A stretch of 64,000 nucleotides of DNA, from contig NZ_VEIY01000001.1 of assembly GCF_007680845.1 (NCBI RefSeq), forward strand, positions 690,227 to 754,226. The letters run 5' to 3'. The stretch's first letter is position 1; each line of letters opens with the position of its first letter. The notes under the pieces were generated by a model. The model was not told the origin of the DNA, ran no database searches, and saw nothing but the letters and a program-made list of their open reading frames with translations. A program made the position numbers and the translations under genes. Shown piece by piece: positions 1 to 12,054 of this stretch. This DNA comes from Curtobacterium pusillum (lineage in GTDB: Bacteria > Actinomycetota > Actinomycetes > Actinomycetales > Microbacteriaceae).

Positions 1-2
1 TC

Positions 3-386
3 GGCGACACCACCACGTTCCCGGTGCTCCTCGGCGTGAGCGTGAGCGCCCTGCTGTCCGGCCTCGGGCTGTCGAGCATCGTGTCCGTCCTGCTGCCGTA
101 CCCGACGGTACGCCCGGGCGACCACCCGTTCCAGCAGCCCCAGGCCGCCGGACTGCTCGCCTCCGTCGCGCAGTCGTCGATGGTCGTCGGGATCCTGGTG
201 TGCTCCGTGCCCGCGGCGTGGCTGGCCGTGCTGTCCTTCGTCGACGGGCGTTCCCCGTGGGCGGTGCTGACCCTGGTCGTGGGCGTCCTGGTGGGCGTGG
301 TCGTCCTCGCGATCGGCGTGGCCGTCGGCGGCCGGCTCTTCGACCGGCACGGGCCGGACCTGCTGGCCGCGGCGCAGCGGAACTGA
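3..386 (+). CDS. C-terminal part of a polytopic membrane protein (5' end outside window)
   Basis: The reading frame is open to the left edge, so only the last 127 codons are seen. Three hydrophobic segments are visible: about residues 10-30, 58-80 and 88-113 of the fragment. They are followed by a short polar tail ending AAAQRN. No motif assigns a family. The look is that of an ABC-2-type permease or another integral membrane protein, but this is a guess. A strong hairpin lies 28 nt downstream and probably ends the transcript. Confidence 0.6.
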   Translation, partial: GDTTTFPVLLGVSVSALLSGLGLSSIVSVLLPYPTVRPGDHPFQQPQAAGLLASVAQSSMVVGILVCSVPAAWLAVLSFVDGRSPWAVLTLVVGVLVGVVVLAIGVAVGGRLFDRHGPDLLAAAQRN

Positions 387-414
387 GCCGGGTCGCGCTC
401 TCGAGCCGACCGCC

Positions 415-464
415 TGACGGCCTGGAGGCGCGGGTCGGCGCCGCCCCGCGCCTCCAGGCCGTCA
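415..464 (+). terminator. 19-bp perfect hairpin of the GGAGGCGCGG repeat family
   Basis: Positions 415-433 (TGACGGCCTGGAGGCGCGG) pair perfectly with 446-464; the loop is 12 nt. It follows the stop at 386 and precedes the DUF3039 promoter, so it is placed like a terminator. There is no U-tract, which is common in high-GC actinobacteria. Confidence 0.6.
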
Positions 465-514
465 CGACGCACCACCGGACCGCGGCGCCCGTCGCGGAGC
501 GCGCCGCACCGTCG

Positions 515-520
515 TACCCT
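515..520 (+). promoter_or_regulatory. -10 element TACCCT, leaderless promoter of the DUF3039 gene
   Basis: TACCCT ends 6 nt before the ATG at 527, so transcription would start at or next to the ATG. No Shine-Dalgarno sequence is present. Confidence 0.5.
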
Positions 521-526
521 GGACAC

Positions 527-787
527 ATGAGCATGACGGAACCCGGCGGCGGCCTCGACGTGATGGACCGCGAGCTCGAGAAGCTCCTCGAGGAAGAGGC
601 GATCGAGCCCGGCGACCACGAGCGGTTCTCGCACTACGTCAAGAAGGACAAGATCCTGCAGTCCGCCCTCTCCGGGAAGCCGGTCAAGGCGCTCTGCGGG
701 AAGAAGTGGGTCCCCGGACGCGACCCCGAGAAGTTCCCGGTGTGCCCGGACTGCAAGGCCATCTACGAGAAGATGCAGGCCGAGTAG
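527..787 (+). CDS. DUF3039 family protein
   Basis: An 86-residue acidic/basic protein matching the actinobacterial DUF3039 family from memory. The conserved block is LCGKKWVPGRDPEKFPVCPD near residues 53-76. Its cysteines (one in LCGKKW, two in CPDC) could bind a metal. Function is unknown. The ATG at 527 is chosen because a -10 hexamer ends 6 nt upstream; a longer frame beginning at 200 has no such support. The gene ends 6 nt before the convergent end of pncB. Confidence 0.85.
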   Translation: MSMTEPGGGLDVMDRELEKLLEEEAIEPGDHERFSHYVKKDKILQSALSGKPVKALCGKKWVPGRDPEKFPVCPDCKAIYEKMQAE

Positions 788-793
788 CCCCGC

Positions 794-2080
794 TCAGATC
801 ACGAGCGTCGGGATCGCCGGGTCACCCCGGCCGATCCGCGCCGCGTCCGCCGGCAGTTCGGCCTTCGCGAGCTTGTGGTGCGCCCGGGCTGCCTCGACCC
901 CGTGCGCGCCGAGGAACGCCGGGTCGACCTGACCGTTCGTGACGACCGGGACGAGCAACGGCCGCTCATCGGGCCCGACCTGGCCCGAGGTGAGCACGAC
1001 CTCCGCGGTGGCGATGCCGTTCCGCAGCCGACGTCCGGCTTCCTTGCGGCCGCCGAGGGTGACCTTGTCCGCCGACTTCTTCGCGACCGACACCCACTCG
1101 CCGCCGTCCTCCTGGTGTGCGACGAGCTTGAAGACCATGCCCGCCGCTGGGTGGCCGGAGCCGGACACGACCGAGGTCCCGACGCCGTAGGAGTCGACCG
1201 GTGCCGCCCGGAGCGCCGCGATCGTGTACTCGTCGAGGTCGTTCGTCACGGTGATCTTCGTCCCGGTCGCGCCGAGCCGGTCGAGCTGCGCCCGGACGCT
1301 CGCGACGACCGACGGCAGGTCGCCGCTGTCGATCCGGACCGCGCCGAGCCTGCCGTCGGTCAGGCGCACGGCGGTGTCGACCGCGGCCTCGATGTCGTAC
1401 GTGTCGACGAGGAGGGTCGTGCCGGTGCCGAGGGCGTCGAGCTGCGACCGGAAGGCGTCCTCTTCCGAGTCGTGCAGCAGCGTGAAGGCGTGCGCGGCGG
1501 TGCCCATCGTCGGGATGCCCCACGTCCGCCCGGCCTCGAGGTTGCTCGTCGCGCCGAAGCCCGCGATGTACGCGGCACGAGCGGCAGCGACGGCGTTCCA
1601 CTCGCCCGTGCGCCGCGAGCCCATCTCGGCGAGCGGGCGTCCGTCGGCGGCGGACACCATGCGGGCTGCGGCGGAGGCGATCGCGGAGTCGGCGTTGAAG
1701 ATGCTCAGCGCGAGGGTCTCGAGGACGACCGCCTCGGCGAACGTCCCCTCGATCTGCAGGACGGGGGAGTTCGGGAAGAACACCTCGCCCTCGCGGTACG
1801 CGCGGACGTCGCCCGTGAAGCGGTAGTCGGCGAGGTACGAGGCCGTCCCGGCGTCGATGACGCCGCGGTCGCGCAGGAAGCCGATCTCCTCGTCGCCGAA
1901 GCGGAAGTCCGCGAGGGCGGTGAGGAAGCGCCCCAAGCCCGCGACCACGCCGTAGCGACGCCCGTCGGGCAGGCGCCTGGCGAAGACCTCGAAGACGCAG
2001 CGGCGGTCGGCCGTGCCGTCCTTGAGGGCCGCGTCGACCATGGTGAGTTCGTACTGGTCGGTCAGGAGGGCGCTGGTCAC
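794..2080 (-). CDS. pncB: nicotinate phosphoribosyltransferase
   Basis: Converts nicotinate and PRPP to nicotinate mononucleotide, with ATP hydrolysis, in the NAD salvage (Preiss-Handler) pathway; cytosolic. The 428 residues match the family length. N-terminal [10 protein letters not shown], central [20 protein letters not shown] and the RIDSGDL motif are typical. The GTG start at 2080 is supported by a TAGTGT -10 element 7 nt upstream. It is divergent from murI across a 116-nt spacer. Confidence 0.95.
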   Translation of the reverse strand: MTSALLTDQYELTMVDAALKDGTADRRCVFEVFARRLPDGRRYGVVAGLGRFLTALADFRFGDEEIGFLRDRGVIDAGTASYLADYRFTGDVRAYREGEVFFPNSPVLQIEGTFAEAVVLETLALSIFNADSAIASAAARMVSAADGRPLAEMGSRRTGEWNAVAAARAAYIAGFGATSNLEAGRTWGIPTMGTAAHAFTLLHDSEEDAFRSQLDALGTGTTLLVDTYDIEAAVDTAVRLTDGRLGAVRIDSGDLPSVVASVRAQLDRLGATGTKITVTNDLDEYTIAALRAAPVDSYGVGTSVVSGSGHPAAGMVFKLVAHQEDGGEWVSVAKKSADKVTLGGRKEAGRRLRNGIATAEVVLTSGQVGPDERPLLVPVVTNGQVDPAFLGAHGVEAARAHHKLAKAELPADAARIGRGDPAIPTLVI

Positions 2081-2087
2081 CTCACCG

Positions 2088-2093
2088 ACACTA
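2088..2093 (-). promoter_or_regulatory. -10 element TAGTGT, leaderless promoter of pncB
   Basis: On the minus strand TAGTGT ends 7 nt before the GTG start of pncB (2080). Confidence 0.45.
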
Positions 2094-2108
2094 CTGTCGG
2101 AGCGGCCG

Positions 2109-2118
2109 GGAGGCGCGG
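2109..2118 (+). repeat. solitary GGAGGCGCGG repeat arm
   Basis: Exact 10-mer core followed by ATCAC, in the pncB-murI spacer. The same extended form (core plus ATCAC) recurs at 60503 and, inverted, at 31307. Confidence 0.6.
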
Positions 2119-2183
2119 ATCACGCCCGGCGCTCGGCTCGCCGAGCGGACACGGCCGGTTCCCTGGCGGTCGCCTCGCGTCGG

Positions 2184-2189
2184 TACGCT
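2184..2189 (+). promoter_or_regulatory. -10 element TACGCT, leaderless promoter of murI-rph-rdgB
   Basis: TACGCT ends 7 nt before the GTG start of murI at 2197. It would drive the three-gene operon. Confidence 0.45.
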
Positions 2190-2196
2190 GGTCACC

Positions 2197-3042
2197 GTGA
2201 CGGATGCACCGATCGGAGTCTTCGACAGCGGGGTCGGCGGGCTCACGGTGGCGCGCGCGATCATCGACCAGCTGCCGCGCGAGAGCATCCGGTACGTCGG
2301 GGACACCCTGCACTCGCCGTACGGGCCGAAGCCGATCGCGGACGTCCGGCAGTACGCGCTCGAGGTCATGGACGACCTGGTCGAGCAGGGCGTGAAGGCG
2401 CTCGTCATCGCGTGCAACACGGCGTCCTCCGCGGTGCTCCGGGACGCCAGGGAACGCTACGAGCAGGCGTACGGGATCCCCGTGGTCGAGGTCATCCAAC
2501 CCGCCGCCCGCGCTGCCGTGAAGCAGACCCGCACCGGGCGGATCGGCGTGATCGGCACCGTCGGCACCATCGCCTCCCGCTCCTACGAGGACGCCTTTGC
2601 CGTCGCCTCGGACATCACCCTGTCGCTCGCCGCCTGCCCCCGGTTCGTGGAGTTCGTCGAGGCCGGGGACACCTCGTCGCCGGCGCTCCGCACGGTCGCG
2701 GAGCAGTACCTCGCACCGATCCGCGCTGCGGACGTCGACACGCTCGTGCTCGGCTGCACGCACTACCCGCTCATGTCCGCCGCCATCCAGTACGTGATGG
2801 GGCCGGACGTGACGCTCGTGTCCAGTGCGGAAGAGACAGCGAACGACGTGTACCGACGGCTCGTCGAGCACGGGCTCGAGCGGACGACCACGGCGCCGCC
2901 GACCTACTCGTTCGAGGCCACTGGCACCGACCAGAACGGCTTCATCCGACTCGCCCGACGCTTCCTCGGCCCCGAGGTCTCCAGCGTCGGCCACCTCCAG
3001 ACCGGGGCCATCACGCTGCCCCGCATCGAAAGGACCCCATGA
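2197..3042 (+). CDS. murI: glutamate racemase
   Basis: Interconverts L- and D-glutamate for peptidoglycan precursors; cytosolic. The 281 residues show the Asp/Glu racemase hallmarks: N-terminal [12 protein letters not shown], first catalytic cysteine in ACNTASS (about residue 74) and second in LGCTHYPLM (about residue 187). It starts at GTG with a leaderless-type -10 element. The stop overlaps the rph start by 4 nt (ATGA), so the two are translationally coupled. Confidence 0.96.
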   Translation: MTDAPIGVFDSGVGGLTVARAIIDQLPRESIRYVGDTLHSPYGPKPIADVRQYALEVMDDLVEQGVKALVIACNTASSAVLRDARERYEQAYGIPVVEVIQPAARAAVKQTRTGRIGVIGTVGTIASRSYEDAFAVASDITLSLAACPRFVEFVEAGDTSSPALRTVAEQYLAPIRAADVDTLVLGCTHYPLMSAAIQYVMGPDVTLVSSAEETANDVYRRLVEHGLERTTTAPPTYSFEATGTDQNGFIRLARRFLGPEVSSVGHLQTGAITLPRIERTP

Positions 3043-3779
3043 GCGACACGCTCCGCATCGACGGCCGCACCGCGACCGACCACCGTCCCGTCACGATCGA
3101 GCGGGGGTGGAGCGCGCAGGCCGAGGGCAGTGCGCTCATCTCGTTCGGCAACACGAAGGTGCTCTGCACGGCCTCGTTCACGAACGGCGTCCCCCGCTGG
3201 CTCGCCGGCAAGGGGACCGGCTGGGTCACCGCCGAGTACTCGATGCTCCCGCGCTCGACGAACGAGCGCATGCAGCGCGAGTCGATCAAGGGCAAGATCG
3301 GCGGCCGGACCCACGAGATCTCCCGGCTCATCGGTCGGTCGCTCCGAGCGGTCGTCGACATGAAGGGCCTCGGCGAGAACACCCTCGTCATCGACTGCGA
3401 CGTGCTGCAGGCCGACGGGGGCACCCGGACCGCATCGATCACGGGCGCGTACGTGGCGATGGTCGACGCGATCGAGTGGGGTCGGGCGAAGGGCTTCATC
3501 GGCAAGAAGGCCGTCCCGTTGACCGACAGCGTGCAGGCCATCTCGGTCGGCATCGTCAAGGGGGAGCCGATGCTCGACCTGGCGTACACCGAGGACTCCG
3601 CGGCCGACACCGACATGAACATCGTGACGACCGGCTCGGGGAAGTTCATCGAGGTGCAGGGCACCGCCGAGCACGCGCCGTTCGACCGGGACGAGCTGAA
3701 CACGCTGCTCGACCTCGGCCTGGCCGGCAACCAGTCGCTCGCGGCGATCCAGCGCGAGGTACTGGGGCTGTCGTCGTGA
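3039..3779 (+). CDS. rph: ribonuclease PH
   Basis: Phosphorolytic 3'-5' exoribonuclease that trims tRNA precursor 3' ends. The 246 residues are full length for the family. Recognised blocks include [35 protein letters not shown] and [20 protein letters not shown]. The start ATG overlaps the murI stop, and the stop overlaps the GTG of rdgB (GTGA), making a tight operon. murI-rph-rdgB is a common actinobacterial order. Confidence 0.96.
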   Translation: MSDTLRIDGRTATDHRPVTIERGWSAQAEGSALISFGNTKVLCTASFTNGVPRWLAGKGTGWVTAEYSMLPRSTNERMQRESIKGKIGGRTHEISRLIGRSLRAVVDMKGLGENTLVIDCDVLQADGGTRTASITGAYVAMVDAIEWGRAKGFIGKKAVPLTDSVQAISVGIVKGEPMLDLAYTEDSAADTDMNIVTTGSGKFIEVQGTAEHAPFDRDELNTLLDLGLAGNQSLAAIQREVLGLSS

Positions 3780-4363
3780 CCGGGACCGTGGTGCTCGCGA
3801 CCCACAACCAGGGGAAGGTCGTCGAGTTGCGGGAGATCCTCGGGGACGCTCTCGGCGGCGTCGCGCTCGAGGCGTACGACGGCCCCGAGCCCGTCGAGGA
3901 CGGCGACACCTACGCGGCGAACGCGCTCATCAAGGCGCGGGCCGCGGTGGCCCACACCGGGCTGCCGGCACTCGCCGACGACTCGGGCATCGCCGTGGAC
4001 GTGCTCGGTGGGGCGCCCGGCATCCACTCCGCCCGGTACGCCGGCACGCGGGTGGACGCGGACAACATCGCACTGCTGCTGTCCCGGCTGGAAGGCGTCG
4101 TGGAGCGGACCGCGGCGTTCGTGTGCGCGGCTGCGTTCGTGACACCGGACGGCACCGAGCACGTCGTCGAGGCGGTCTGGAACGGCGAGGTCACGACGGA
4201 GCCGATCGGGGACGGCGGGCACGGGTACGACCCGGTGTTCCGGCCGGACGACGCGGACCGGACCTCAGCGGAGCTGACGCGCGAGGAGAAGAACGCGCTG
4301 AGCCACCGGGCGAAGGCGTTCCGGGGGATCGCGCCGATCGTGCGGGAGTACTTCGGCGCGTGA
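3776..4363 (+). CDS. rdgB: XTP/dITP diphosphatase (RdgB/HAM1 family)
   Basis: Hydrolyses non-canonical purine triphosphates (XTP, ITP, dITP) to monophosphates, cleaning the nucleotide pool. The 195 residues carry the N-terminal [14 protein letters not shown] substrate loop, the [14 protein letters not shown] metal-site block, GGHGYDPVF and a C-terminal [12 protein letters not shown] start within a 4-nt overlap with rph. Last gene of the operon; repeat copies and a terminator-type hairpin follow. Confidence 0.95.
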   Translation: MTGTVVLATHNQGKVVELREILGDALGGVALEAYDGPEPVEDGDTYAANALIKARAAVAHTGLPALADDSGIAVDVLGGAPGIHSARYAGTRVDADNIALLLSRLEGVVERTAAFVCAAAFVTPDGTEHVVEAVWNGEVTTEPIGDGGHGYDPVFRPDDADRTSAELTREEKNALSHRAKAFRGIAPIVREYFGA

Positions 4364-4410
4364 CGCGCGTGCGGGCCTCGCGCCGCGCACGGCGCGGCGG
4401 GCGGGCCCGC

Positions 4411-4500
4411 CGAGCGGGCGCAACACGCCGTGGGCGCCGCGGCGAGCGGGCGGAACACGTCGACGGAACGCGCCGAGCGTGACGTACATCGCCCGCTCGG
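4411..4500. repeat. Three copies of the CGAGCGGG-type intergenic repeat
   Basis: CGAGCGGGCGCAACACG at 4411-4427 and CGAGCGGGCGGAACACG at 4443-4459 are direct copies. The inverted form GTACATCGCCCGCTCGG follows at 4484-4500. They resemble the copies near 51.8, 52.1 and 54.1-54.3 kb. No gene lies in this 232-nt spacer. Confidence 0.55.
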
Positions 4501-4536
4501 TGCGGGAAGTCGGCGCGGCCGGCCGGCCGACCGGCA

Positions 4537-4584
4537 GACGGACGGGAGGCGCGGCGCCAGCCGGCACCGCGCCTCCCGTCCGTC
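4537..4584. terminator. 18-bp hairpin of the GGAGGCGCGG family between convergent genes
   Basis: Positions 4537-4554 (GACGGACGGGAGGCGCGG) pair perfectly with 4567-4584. It lies between rdgB (+, ends 4363) and the dedA-type gene (-, ends 4596), so it can end both transcripts. Confidence 0.65.
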
Positions 4585-4595
4585 GGGTGGGGACC

Positions 4596-5291
4596 TCAGT
4601 GCTGCGGTTCGGTCCCAGCCTCGGCCTCCGTGGCGTGCTTCGCCTTGCGGGCGTTCCGGAGGTAGGTCAGCGCCATCGGCACGACCGTGACCACGACGGC
4701 CGCGAGCAGGATGATGTCGATGTACTCGCGGACGATGTGCGCCACGAACGGGATGTGCCCGATGAAGTACCCGAGGAACGTGACCCCGACGCCCCACACC
4801 ACGGCGCCGATCGCGTTGTAGAGGGAGTACTTCTTGTAGTTCATCCGCCCGACGCCCGCGGCGATCGGGAGGAACGTGCGGACGACCGGCACGAAGCGCG
4901 CGAGGATCACCGCGAGCGGGCCGAACCGGTGGAAGAACGCGTTGGTGCGGTCGACGTTCGCCTTGGAGAACAGTCCGCTCTCCTTGCGCTCGAAGATCGG
5001 CGGACCGGCCTTCTTGCCGATGTAGTAGCCGAGCTCGCCGCCGAGGAACGCCGCTGCGGCGATCATCAGCGCGGCGACCCAGACCGGGATCCCGCCGATC
5101 TCGCCGCCACGGTCGAACGCGAACAGGCCGGTGATGACCAGCAGGCTGTCACCGGGGAAGATGAACCCGACGAGCAGCCCGGTCTCGGCGAAGATGATGG
5201 CGCACACGACGAGCACGGCGACGGCCCCGAAGTGGTCGAGGATGTACTGCGGATCCAGCCAGGGGATCAGTGCGAGTGCGACGGAGTGCAT
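4596..5291 (-). CDS. DedA family membrane protein
   Basis: A 231-residue polytopic membrane protein of the DedA/VTT (SNARE-associated) family. Known members act in undecaprenyl-phosphate recycling, membrane homeostasis or ion tolerance; which applies here cannot be told. Family marks: ETGLLVGFIFPGDSLL near residue 40, FLGGELGYYIGKKAGP near 95 and RFVPVVRTFLPIAAGVGRM near 142, the last being the arginine-rich re-entrant block. The C-terminal tail is charged (RNARKAKHATEAEAG). A monocistronic gene; its 3' end faces rdgB. Confidence 0.92.
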   Translation of the reverse strand: MHSVALALIPWLDPQYILDHFGAVAVLVVCAIIFAETGLLVGFIFPGDSLLVITGLFAFDRGGEIGGIPVWVAALMIAAAAFLGGELGYYIGKKAGPPIFERKESGLFSKANVDRTNAFFHRFGPLAVILARFVPVVRTFLPIAAGVGRMNYKKYSLYNAIGAVVWGVGVTFLGYFIGHIPFVAHIVREYIDIILLAAVVVTVVPMALTYLRNARKAKHATEAEAGTEPQH

Positions 5292-5420
5292 GCTTCTTCC
5301 GGTCGAGCGGCGGGGTCACGGGCAGGACTCCCGCGTGACGAGGGTACCGTCCGAGGATCGCGGTCCCATCCCTCGGGGGTATGACTTCCCGAAGGTGCGC
5401 GGGGACCGTGCGGACTTCCG

Positions 5421-5501
5421 TGCGGAAGGAGGGACTCGAACCCTCACGCCTGGGGCACAGGAACCTAAATCCTGCGTGTCTACCGATTCCACCACTCCCG
5501 C
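5421..5501 (-). tRNA. tRNA-Leu, anticodon UAG
   Basis: Read on the minus strand, acceptor arms GCGGGAG and CTTCCGC pair (one G-U), with discriminator A at 5421. The anticodon loop TTTAGGT sits on the stem CAGGA/TCCTG, giving anticodon TAG, which decodes CUA and other CUN leucine codons. The T-arm contains GGTTCGAGTCC. A long variable arm, as expected for class II tRNA, is present. CCA is not encoded. Confidence 0.93.
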
Positions 5502-5511
5502 GAGCAGCGGC

Positions 5512-5517
5512 AGTCTA
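5512..5517 (-). promoter_or_regulatory. -10 element TAGACT of the tRNA-Leu gene
   Basis: TAGACT on the minus strand ends 10 nt before the mature tRNA 5' end at 5501, a usual distance for a short tRNA leader. Confidence 0.45.
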
Positions 5518-5579
5518 CCGACCGCGGCCGACGCACCGGGGGCGGTGCGCGCCTCCACGGCCGTGCCCGCTCGCGGTGC

Positions 5580-6884
5580 TCACCGCAACCGACGCGGCAG
5601 GTAGCGCGGGACGTACCGCAGGAGGATGCCGGCGCCCACGAGGCCGAGCACGCCCATCACGCCGCTCGCGACCGCGATCGATGCGACCGCCGTCACGCCG
5701 GAGATGACGAGCGGTGCGGCCGCCTGCCCGAAGTCGCCGGTGAACCGCCACGCTCCGAGGAACGGCGCCGGGTGGTCGCGCGGGGCGAGGTCCGCGCCGA
5801 GCGTCATGAGGATGCCGGATCCCACCCCGTTCGCGAGCGACATGCCCATCGCGATGGCGACGAACCAGCCGACGCGGGCGTCGAGGTGGCCGCTCCACGC
5901 GAGGAGGAAGTAGCTGATGCTGAGGCCGACCATGCACGGGAGCGCGCTCGCGAGCCGGCCCCACCGGTCCATGATCTGCCCGCTCGTGTAGAACAGCGCG
6001 AAGTCGACGGCACCGGCGATGCCGATGACGAGGGCGGCGGTGGAGTCGTCGAGGCCGACGCTCACGGCCCAGAGCGGCAGGATGACCTGCCGTCCGGCGC
6101 GGAGCGCGCCGATCAGGCCAGCGCCGCTGCCGAGTCGGAGGAGGACGGCACGGTTCGCGCGGATGGTGCGGAAGAGGCCGTGCGCCTCTTCTTGGACGAA
6201 CTGCGCGCCGGTGTCGGTGGGCGGTTCGGTCGCGGCGGTCGCGGCGTTCGTCGCGGTCGTCGCGTCCGGACGGGAGGCGCGGGGCGGCCTCCGGAAGCCG
6301 CGTGCGCCCGTCGCGGGGTCGCGGAGGACGAGGAGCACCACCGCCGCCAGGAGACAGCAGACGATGTGGATCCAGAACGCGCTCTGCGTCGTCCCGGTCA
6401 GGTGCACGACCCCGGCGGCGATGAACGGGCCGACGAAGTAGCCGAACCGGAAGACCCCGCCGAGGCTCGACAGCGCGCGGGCACGGATCTGCAGCGGGAT
6501 CGCGGTCGTCATGTAGGCGTGCCGGGCGAGTGCGAAGACCGCGGTCGAGACGCCGACGAGGAAGACCCCGAGCGCGAGGACCCAGGCGTTCGGCGCGACC
6601 GTGCAGACGAGGAGCCCGACGACCGAGACGGCGGCGGCGCCGATCATCGCGTTGCGCTCCCCGATGCGCGCGACGACCACGCCGGACGGCACGTCGCCGA
6701 TCAGCTCGCCGACGAGGATCAGCGCCGCGACGAAGCCCGCGAACGCCAGGCTCGCGCCGAGGGACGACGCCGCGATCGGGATGATCGGGATGATCGCTCC
6801 CTCGCCGATCGCGAAGAGGGCGGCGGGGAGGAAGCCGGACAGCAGCACCGCCCGGAAGTCGAAGGCGGGGGTCTCGGAGGTCAT
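5580..6884 (-). CDS. MFS transporter
   Basis: A 434-residue major facilitator with about 12 hydrophobic segments. An N-terminal half ([20 protein letters not shown] onward) and a C-terminal half are separated by a polar linker near residues 195-240. Substrate unknown; the layout resembles drug or small-solute exporters. The linker contains [10 protein letters not shown], encoded by an exact copy of the GGAGGCGCGG repeat (6273-6282), an oddity shared with four other genes here. A TAGCGT hexamer lies 9 nt upstream of the ATG. Divergent from mnmA across 38 nt. Confidence 0.88.
   Translation of the reverse strand: MTSETPAFDFRAVLLSGFLPAALFAIGEGAIIPIIPIAASSLGASLAFAGFVAALILVGELIGDVPSGVVVARIGERNAMIGAAAVSVVGLLVCTVAPNAWVLALGVFLVGVSTAVFALARHAYMTTAIPLQIRARALSSLGGVFRFGYFVGPFIAAGVVHLTGTTQSAFWIHIVCCLLAAVVLLVLRDPATGARGFRRPPRASRPDATTATNAATAATEPPTDTGAQFVQEEAHGLFRTIRANRAVLLRLGSGAGLIGALRAGRQVILPLWAVSVGLDDSTAALVIGIAGAVDFALFYTSGQIMDRWGRLASALPCMVGLSISYFLLAWSGHLDARVGWFVAIAMGMSLANGVGSGILMTLGADLAPRDHPAPFLGAWRFTGDFGQAAAPLVISGVTAVASIAVASGVMGVLGLVGAGILLRYVPRYLPRRLR
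6273..6282 (+). repeat. GGAGGCGCGG repeat arm inside the MFS linker
   Basis: Exact core, preceded by C-G as in the CGGGAGGCGCGG subtype. On the coding strand it encodes R-A-S-R in a region likely to be an unstructured loop. Confidence 0.6.
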
Positions 6885-6910
6885 CGCCCTCCAACGCTAC
6901 GCCTGCCGCG

Positions 6911-6916
6911 TACCCT
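6911..6916 (+). promoter_or_regulatory. -10 element TACCCT, leaderless promoter of mnmA
   Basis: TACCCT ends 6 nt before the ATG at 6923. The GGAGG between them is too close to the ATG to act as a Shine-Dalgarno site. Confidence 0.45.
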
Positions 6917-6922
6917 GGAGGC

Positions 6923-8029
6923 ATGCGAGTACTTGCAGCGATGAGCGGTGGCGTCGACTCGGCCGTGGCCGCAGCGCGGGCCGTCGACGCCGGGCACGAC
7001 GTGGTCGGCGTGCACCTGGCGCTCAGCCGGATGCCGGGCACGCTCCGCACCGGCAGTCGTGGCTGCTGCACGATCGAGGACTCGATGGACGCCCAGCGCG
7101 CCGCGTCCGCGCTCGGGATCCCGTACTACGTCTGGGACTTCTCGGCGCGCTTCAAGGAGGACGTCGTCGACGACTTCGTGGCCGAGTACCAGGCCGGTCG
7201 CACGCCGAACCCCTGCATGCGGTGCAACGAGCGGATCAAGTTCGCGGCGTTGCTCGAGAAGGCGCTCGCCCTCGGGTTCGACGCGGTCTGCACCGGCCAC
7301 TACGCCTCGATCACCACCGGCCCGGACGGGTCCCGCGAGCTCCACCGGTCCGCCGCGTGGGCGAAGGACCAGTCGTACGTCCTCGGGGTCCTGACCGCCG
7401 AGCAGCTCCAGCACGCGATGTTCCCGCTCGGCGCGACGCCCTCGAAGGACGAGGTCCGGGCCGAGGCCGCCGCGCGCGGGCTCACCGTGGCGCAGAAGCC
7501 GGACTCCTACGACATCTGCTTCATCCCGGACGGCGACACCCGTGGCTGGCTCGCCGACCGCGTGGGCACCGCCCCCGGGGACGTCGTGGAGCGGGACGGC
7601 ACGGTCGTCGGCGCGCACGACGGAGCGACCGGGTACACCGTCGGGCAGCGCCGTGGCCTCCACCTCGGTCGTCCGGCGCCGGACGGCAAGCCGCGGTTCG
7701 TGCTCGAGATCCGCCCGAAGGACAACACCGTCGTGGTCGGGCCGAAGGAAGCGCTCGACGTGACCTCGATGTCGGGCGCACGGTTCACCTGGGCGGGCAC
7801 CGCTCCGGCCGACCCGTCCGTGCCGTTCGCGTGCGACGTGCAGATCCGCGCGCACGCCGACCCGGTCCCGGCGACCGCGCGGGTGTCCGACGGCCAGCTC
7901 GTCATCGACGTCGACGCGCCGCTGTCGGGTGTGGCCCCCGGGCAGACCGCCGTCGTCTACGTCGGCACGCGCGTGCTCGGGCAGTGCACGATCGACACCA
8001 CGGTCTCGGCGGTCCCGACCCCCGCCTGA
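6923..8029 (+). CDS. mnmA: tRNA 2-thiouridine(34) synthase
   Basis: Adenylates and thiolates U34 of tRNA-Lys, -Glu and -Gln in the cytosol. The 368 residues begin with the PP-loop [20 protein letters not shown]. The thiolase cysteines are in [12 protein letters not shown] (about residue 96) and [10 protein letters not shown] (about residue 196). GQRRGLHLG lies in the central domain and a beta-barrel domain ends the protein. Next to ligA, as often in actinobacteria; the 35-nt gap holds a separate -10 element for ligA. Confidence 0.96.
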   Translation: MRVLAAMSGGVDSAVAAARAVDAGHDVVGVHLALSRMPGTLRTGSRGCCTIEDSMDAQRAASALGIPYYVWDFSARFKEDVVDDFVAEYQAGRTPNPCMRCNERIKFAALLEKALALGFDAVCTGHYASITTGPDGSRELHRSAAWAKDQSYVLGVLTAEQLQHAMFPLGATPSKDEVRAEAAARGLTVAQKPDSYDICFIPDGDTRGWLADRVGTAPGDVVERDGTVVGAHDGATGYTVGQRRGLHLGRPAPDGKPRFVLEIRPKDNTVVVGPKEALDVTSMSGARFTWAGTAPADPSVPFACDVQIRAHADPVPATARVSDGQLVIDVDAPLSGVAPGQTAVVYVGTRVLGQCTIDTTVSAVPTPA

Positions 8030-8052
8030 TCCGCGGGGTCGGTGGTTCGCGG

Positions 8053-10425
<2,373 letters not shown>

Positions 10426-10557
10426 CCGGACCGCAGTTGCACGTCCGGCGGCTGTCCGATGACCGCGACGCGCCTCGTCGTGCACCCAGTTCGAGGGACA
10501 AGTTGCATCTCGCACATCCGCCCGGAGGCCATTCTCCTTACACTCGATAGAGCATCA

Positions 10558-10583
10558 CCCGTCGTCTGCAGGGGGACGACGGG
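10558..10583 (+). promoter_or_regulatory. Leader hairpin upstream of the DUF1023-type hydrolase
   Basis: CCCGTCGTC (10558-10566) pairs with GACGACGGG (10575-10583). A TACACT hexamer at 10539-10544 could be the -10 element, which would place the hairpin in a roughly 57-nt 5' leader just before the ribosome-binding site. A regulatory role is only a possibility. Confidence 0.3.
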
Positions 10584-10607
10584 ACGGCCTTCCCGGGGGA
10601 GACCCGA

Positions 10608-11969
10608 TTGCTGCTCATCGCCGCGGCTCTGCTCACCGCCTCGATGCACTCGCTCGGAGTGGTCGAGGCCCCGGGTGCGCCCGCAGCACACTCGGTGTCG
10701 GTCGTCGCCGCGTCCGCCGTCGTCCCCGGAGCGGACTCCGTGCCCCGACCGGTCATGACCGGGGTACAGGTCACCGTCGAGGACGTCGCCGCCGCGCACG
10801 GCCGGACCTTCCTCGACGACCTCGCCGCGCTCGGCCGGTCCGACCTCGCCGACGCCGGTCGTGACCCCCGCGTCGTCGCCACCGCCCAGGACGACCCACC
10901 GACGGCGGCGGAGGTCGACACGTGGTGGACGGGGCTCGACGACGACGAGCGCCGGACCCTGGTGACCTTCGCGCCGTCGGTCGTCGGCAACCTCGAGGGC
11001 GTTCCCTACGCCGTCCGCGACCGGGCGAACCGCGCGGTGCTCGCCGCGGGCCTCGCCGACGACGCCGCCGGTGCCGCCCGGACCGCGATGCTCGGCCAGG
11101 TCCGGGACTCCCTCGTCCACGCCGTGGGCGCACCGGCGCGCTCCCTCATCACCCTCGACACGCGCGGGTCCGGCCGCGCGGCGATCGCGATCGGGGACCT
11201 GGACACCGCGGCCGACGTCACGGTCGTCGTCCCCGGCATGTTCTTCACCGTCACCGGGCAGATGACCGACTTCACGAACACCGCGAACGACCTCTACAGC
11301 GAGCAGGCGACGCTCGCCGGGGTCGCGGCGCCGGGATCCGGCAGCGGGGTCGCCGTGGTGGCGTGGATGGGGTACCGGACCCCGGACCTGTCGAACATCC
11401 TCTCGCTCGGGCTCGCGAAGACCGGTGCCACCCGGCTCGAGCACACGGTCGGCGGCCTCCGCGAGATCCGCGACGGCGACCAGCCCCGCCTCAACATCGT
11501 GGCGCACTCGTACGGGTCGACGGCCGCCCTGATGGCGCTGTCCTCCGGCCGGATGAGCGCCGACACGCTGACCGTGCTCGGTTCGCCGGGCAGCGACGTG
11601 CCGACCTCCGCGGACCTCGCCGTCAGTGCGGGCCAGGTGTTCGTCGGCGACGCCCACAGCGACCCCATCGCGGGGTCCGGGTACTTCGGGACGGACCCGG
11701 GGTCGTCGTCGTTCGGGTCGACGCTGCTCGACCTGGCCGGTGGGGCCGACGCCGCGGACGCGGGGGACGTGTTCCGACGGCCCATCGGGCACAACGACTA
11801 CCTCAAGCCCGGGACGGCGTCGCTGCACGACGTCGCCCTCATCGCGGTCGGCCGGGGCGACCTCGTGCGGGAGCAGGTCCGCCGGGGCGAGGGCGGCGAC
11901 GACGGGCTCCCGCAGGCGTCGCCGGACATGTACCTCGTGCGCCCGCAGGACCTCCAGCCGCGCGACTGA
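10608..11969 (+). CDS. DUF1023-type alpha/beta hydrolase
   Basis: 453 residues, beginning at TTG 10608 after a GGGGGAG ribosome-binding site. The first 30 residues are hydrophobic and look like an export signal or membrane anchor. The C-terminal half matches the actinobacterial DUF1023 alpha/beta-hydrolase family: VVVPGMFFTVTGQM strand, the nucleophile elbow NIVAHSYGSTAALMAL (serine near residue 305), and a late histidine in RPIGHNDYLKPGT. Substrate unknown, possibly a cell-envelope ester. Its neighbour is a penicillin-binding protein, which fits an envelope location. Confidence 0.75.
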   Translation: MLLIAAALLTASMHSLGVVEAPGAPAAHSVSVVAASAVVPGADSVPRPVMTGVQVTVEDVAAAHGRTFLDDLAALGRSDLADAGRDPRVVATAQDDPPTAAEVDTWWTGLDDDERRTLVTFAPSVVGNLEGVPYAVRDRANRAVLAAGLADDAAGAARTAMLGQVRDSLVHAVGAPARSLITLDTRGSGRAAIAIGDLDTAADVTVVVPGMFFTVTGQMTDFTNTANDLYSEQATLAGVAAPGSGSGVAVVAWMGYRTPDLSNILSLGLAKTGATRLEHTVGGLREIRDGDQPRLNIVAHSYGSTAALMALSSGRMSADTLTVLGSPGSDVPTSADLAVSAGQVFVGDAHSDPIAGSGYFGTDPGSSSFGSTLLDLAGGADAADAGDVFRRPIGHNDYLKPGTASLHDVALIAVGRGDLVREQVRRGEGGDDGLPQASPDMYLVRPQDLQPRD

Positions 11970-12041
11970 TCCTGGACGGCAACCTGAGTGCCGACGCAGG
12001 TGGGACTCGTTCCACGGCAGAACCAGTACAGAACGTCCCCC

Positions 12042-12047
12042 TACCGT
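12042..12047 (+). promoter_or_regulatory. -10 element TACCGT, leaderless promoter of the PBP gene
   Basis: TACCGT ends 7 nt before the ATG at 12055 and there is no Shine-Dalgarno sequence, supporting this start over the longer open frame. Confidence 0.45.
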
Positions 12048-12054
12048 CACTCGC

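Noticed and set aside
5421..5501. tRNA-Leu as an integration site
   Set aside because: No integrase and no second copy of the tRNA 3' end were seen in the window.
10426..10607. Riboswitch or small RNA in the leader of the DUF1023-type hydrolase gene
   Set aside because: There is one 9-bp hairpin but no known riboswitch motif; kept only as a leader hairpin.
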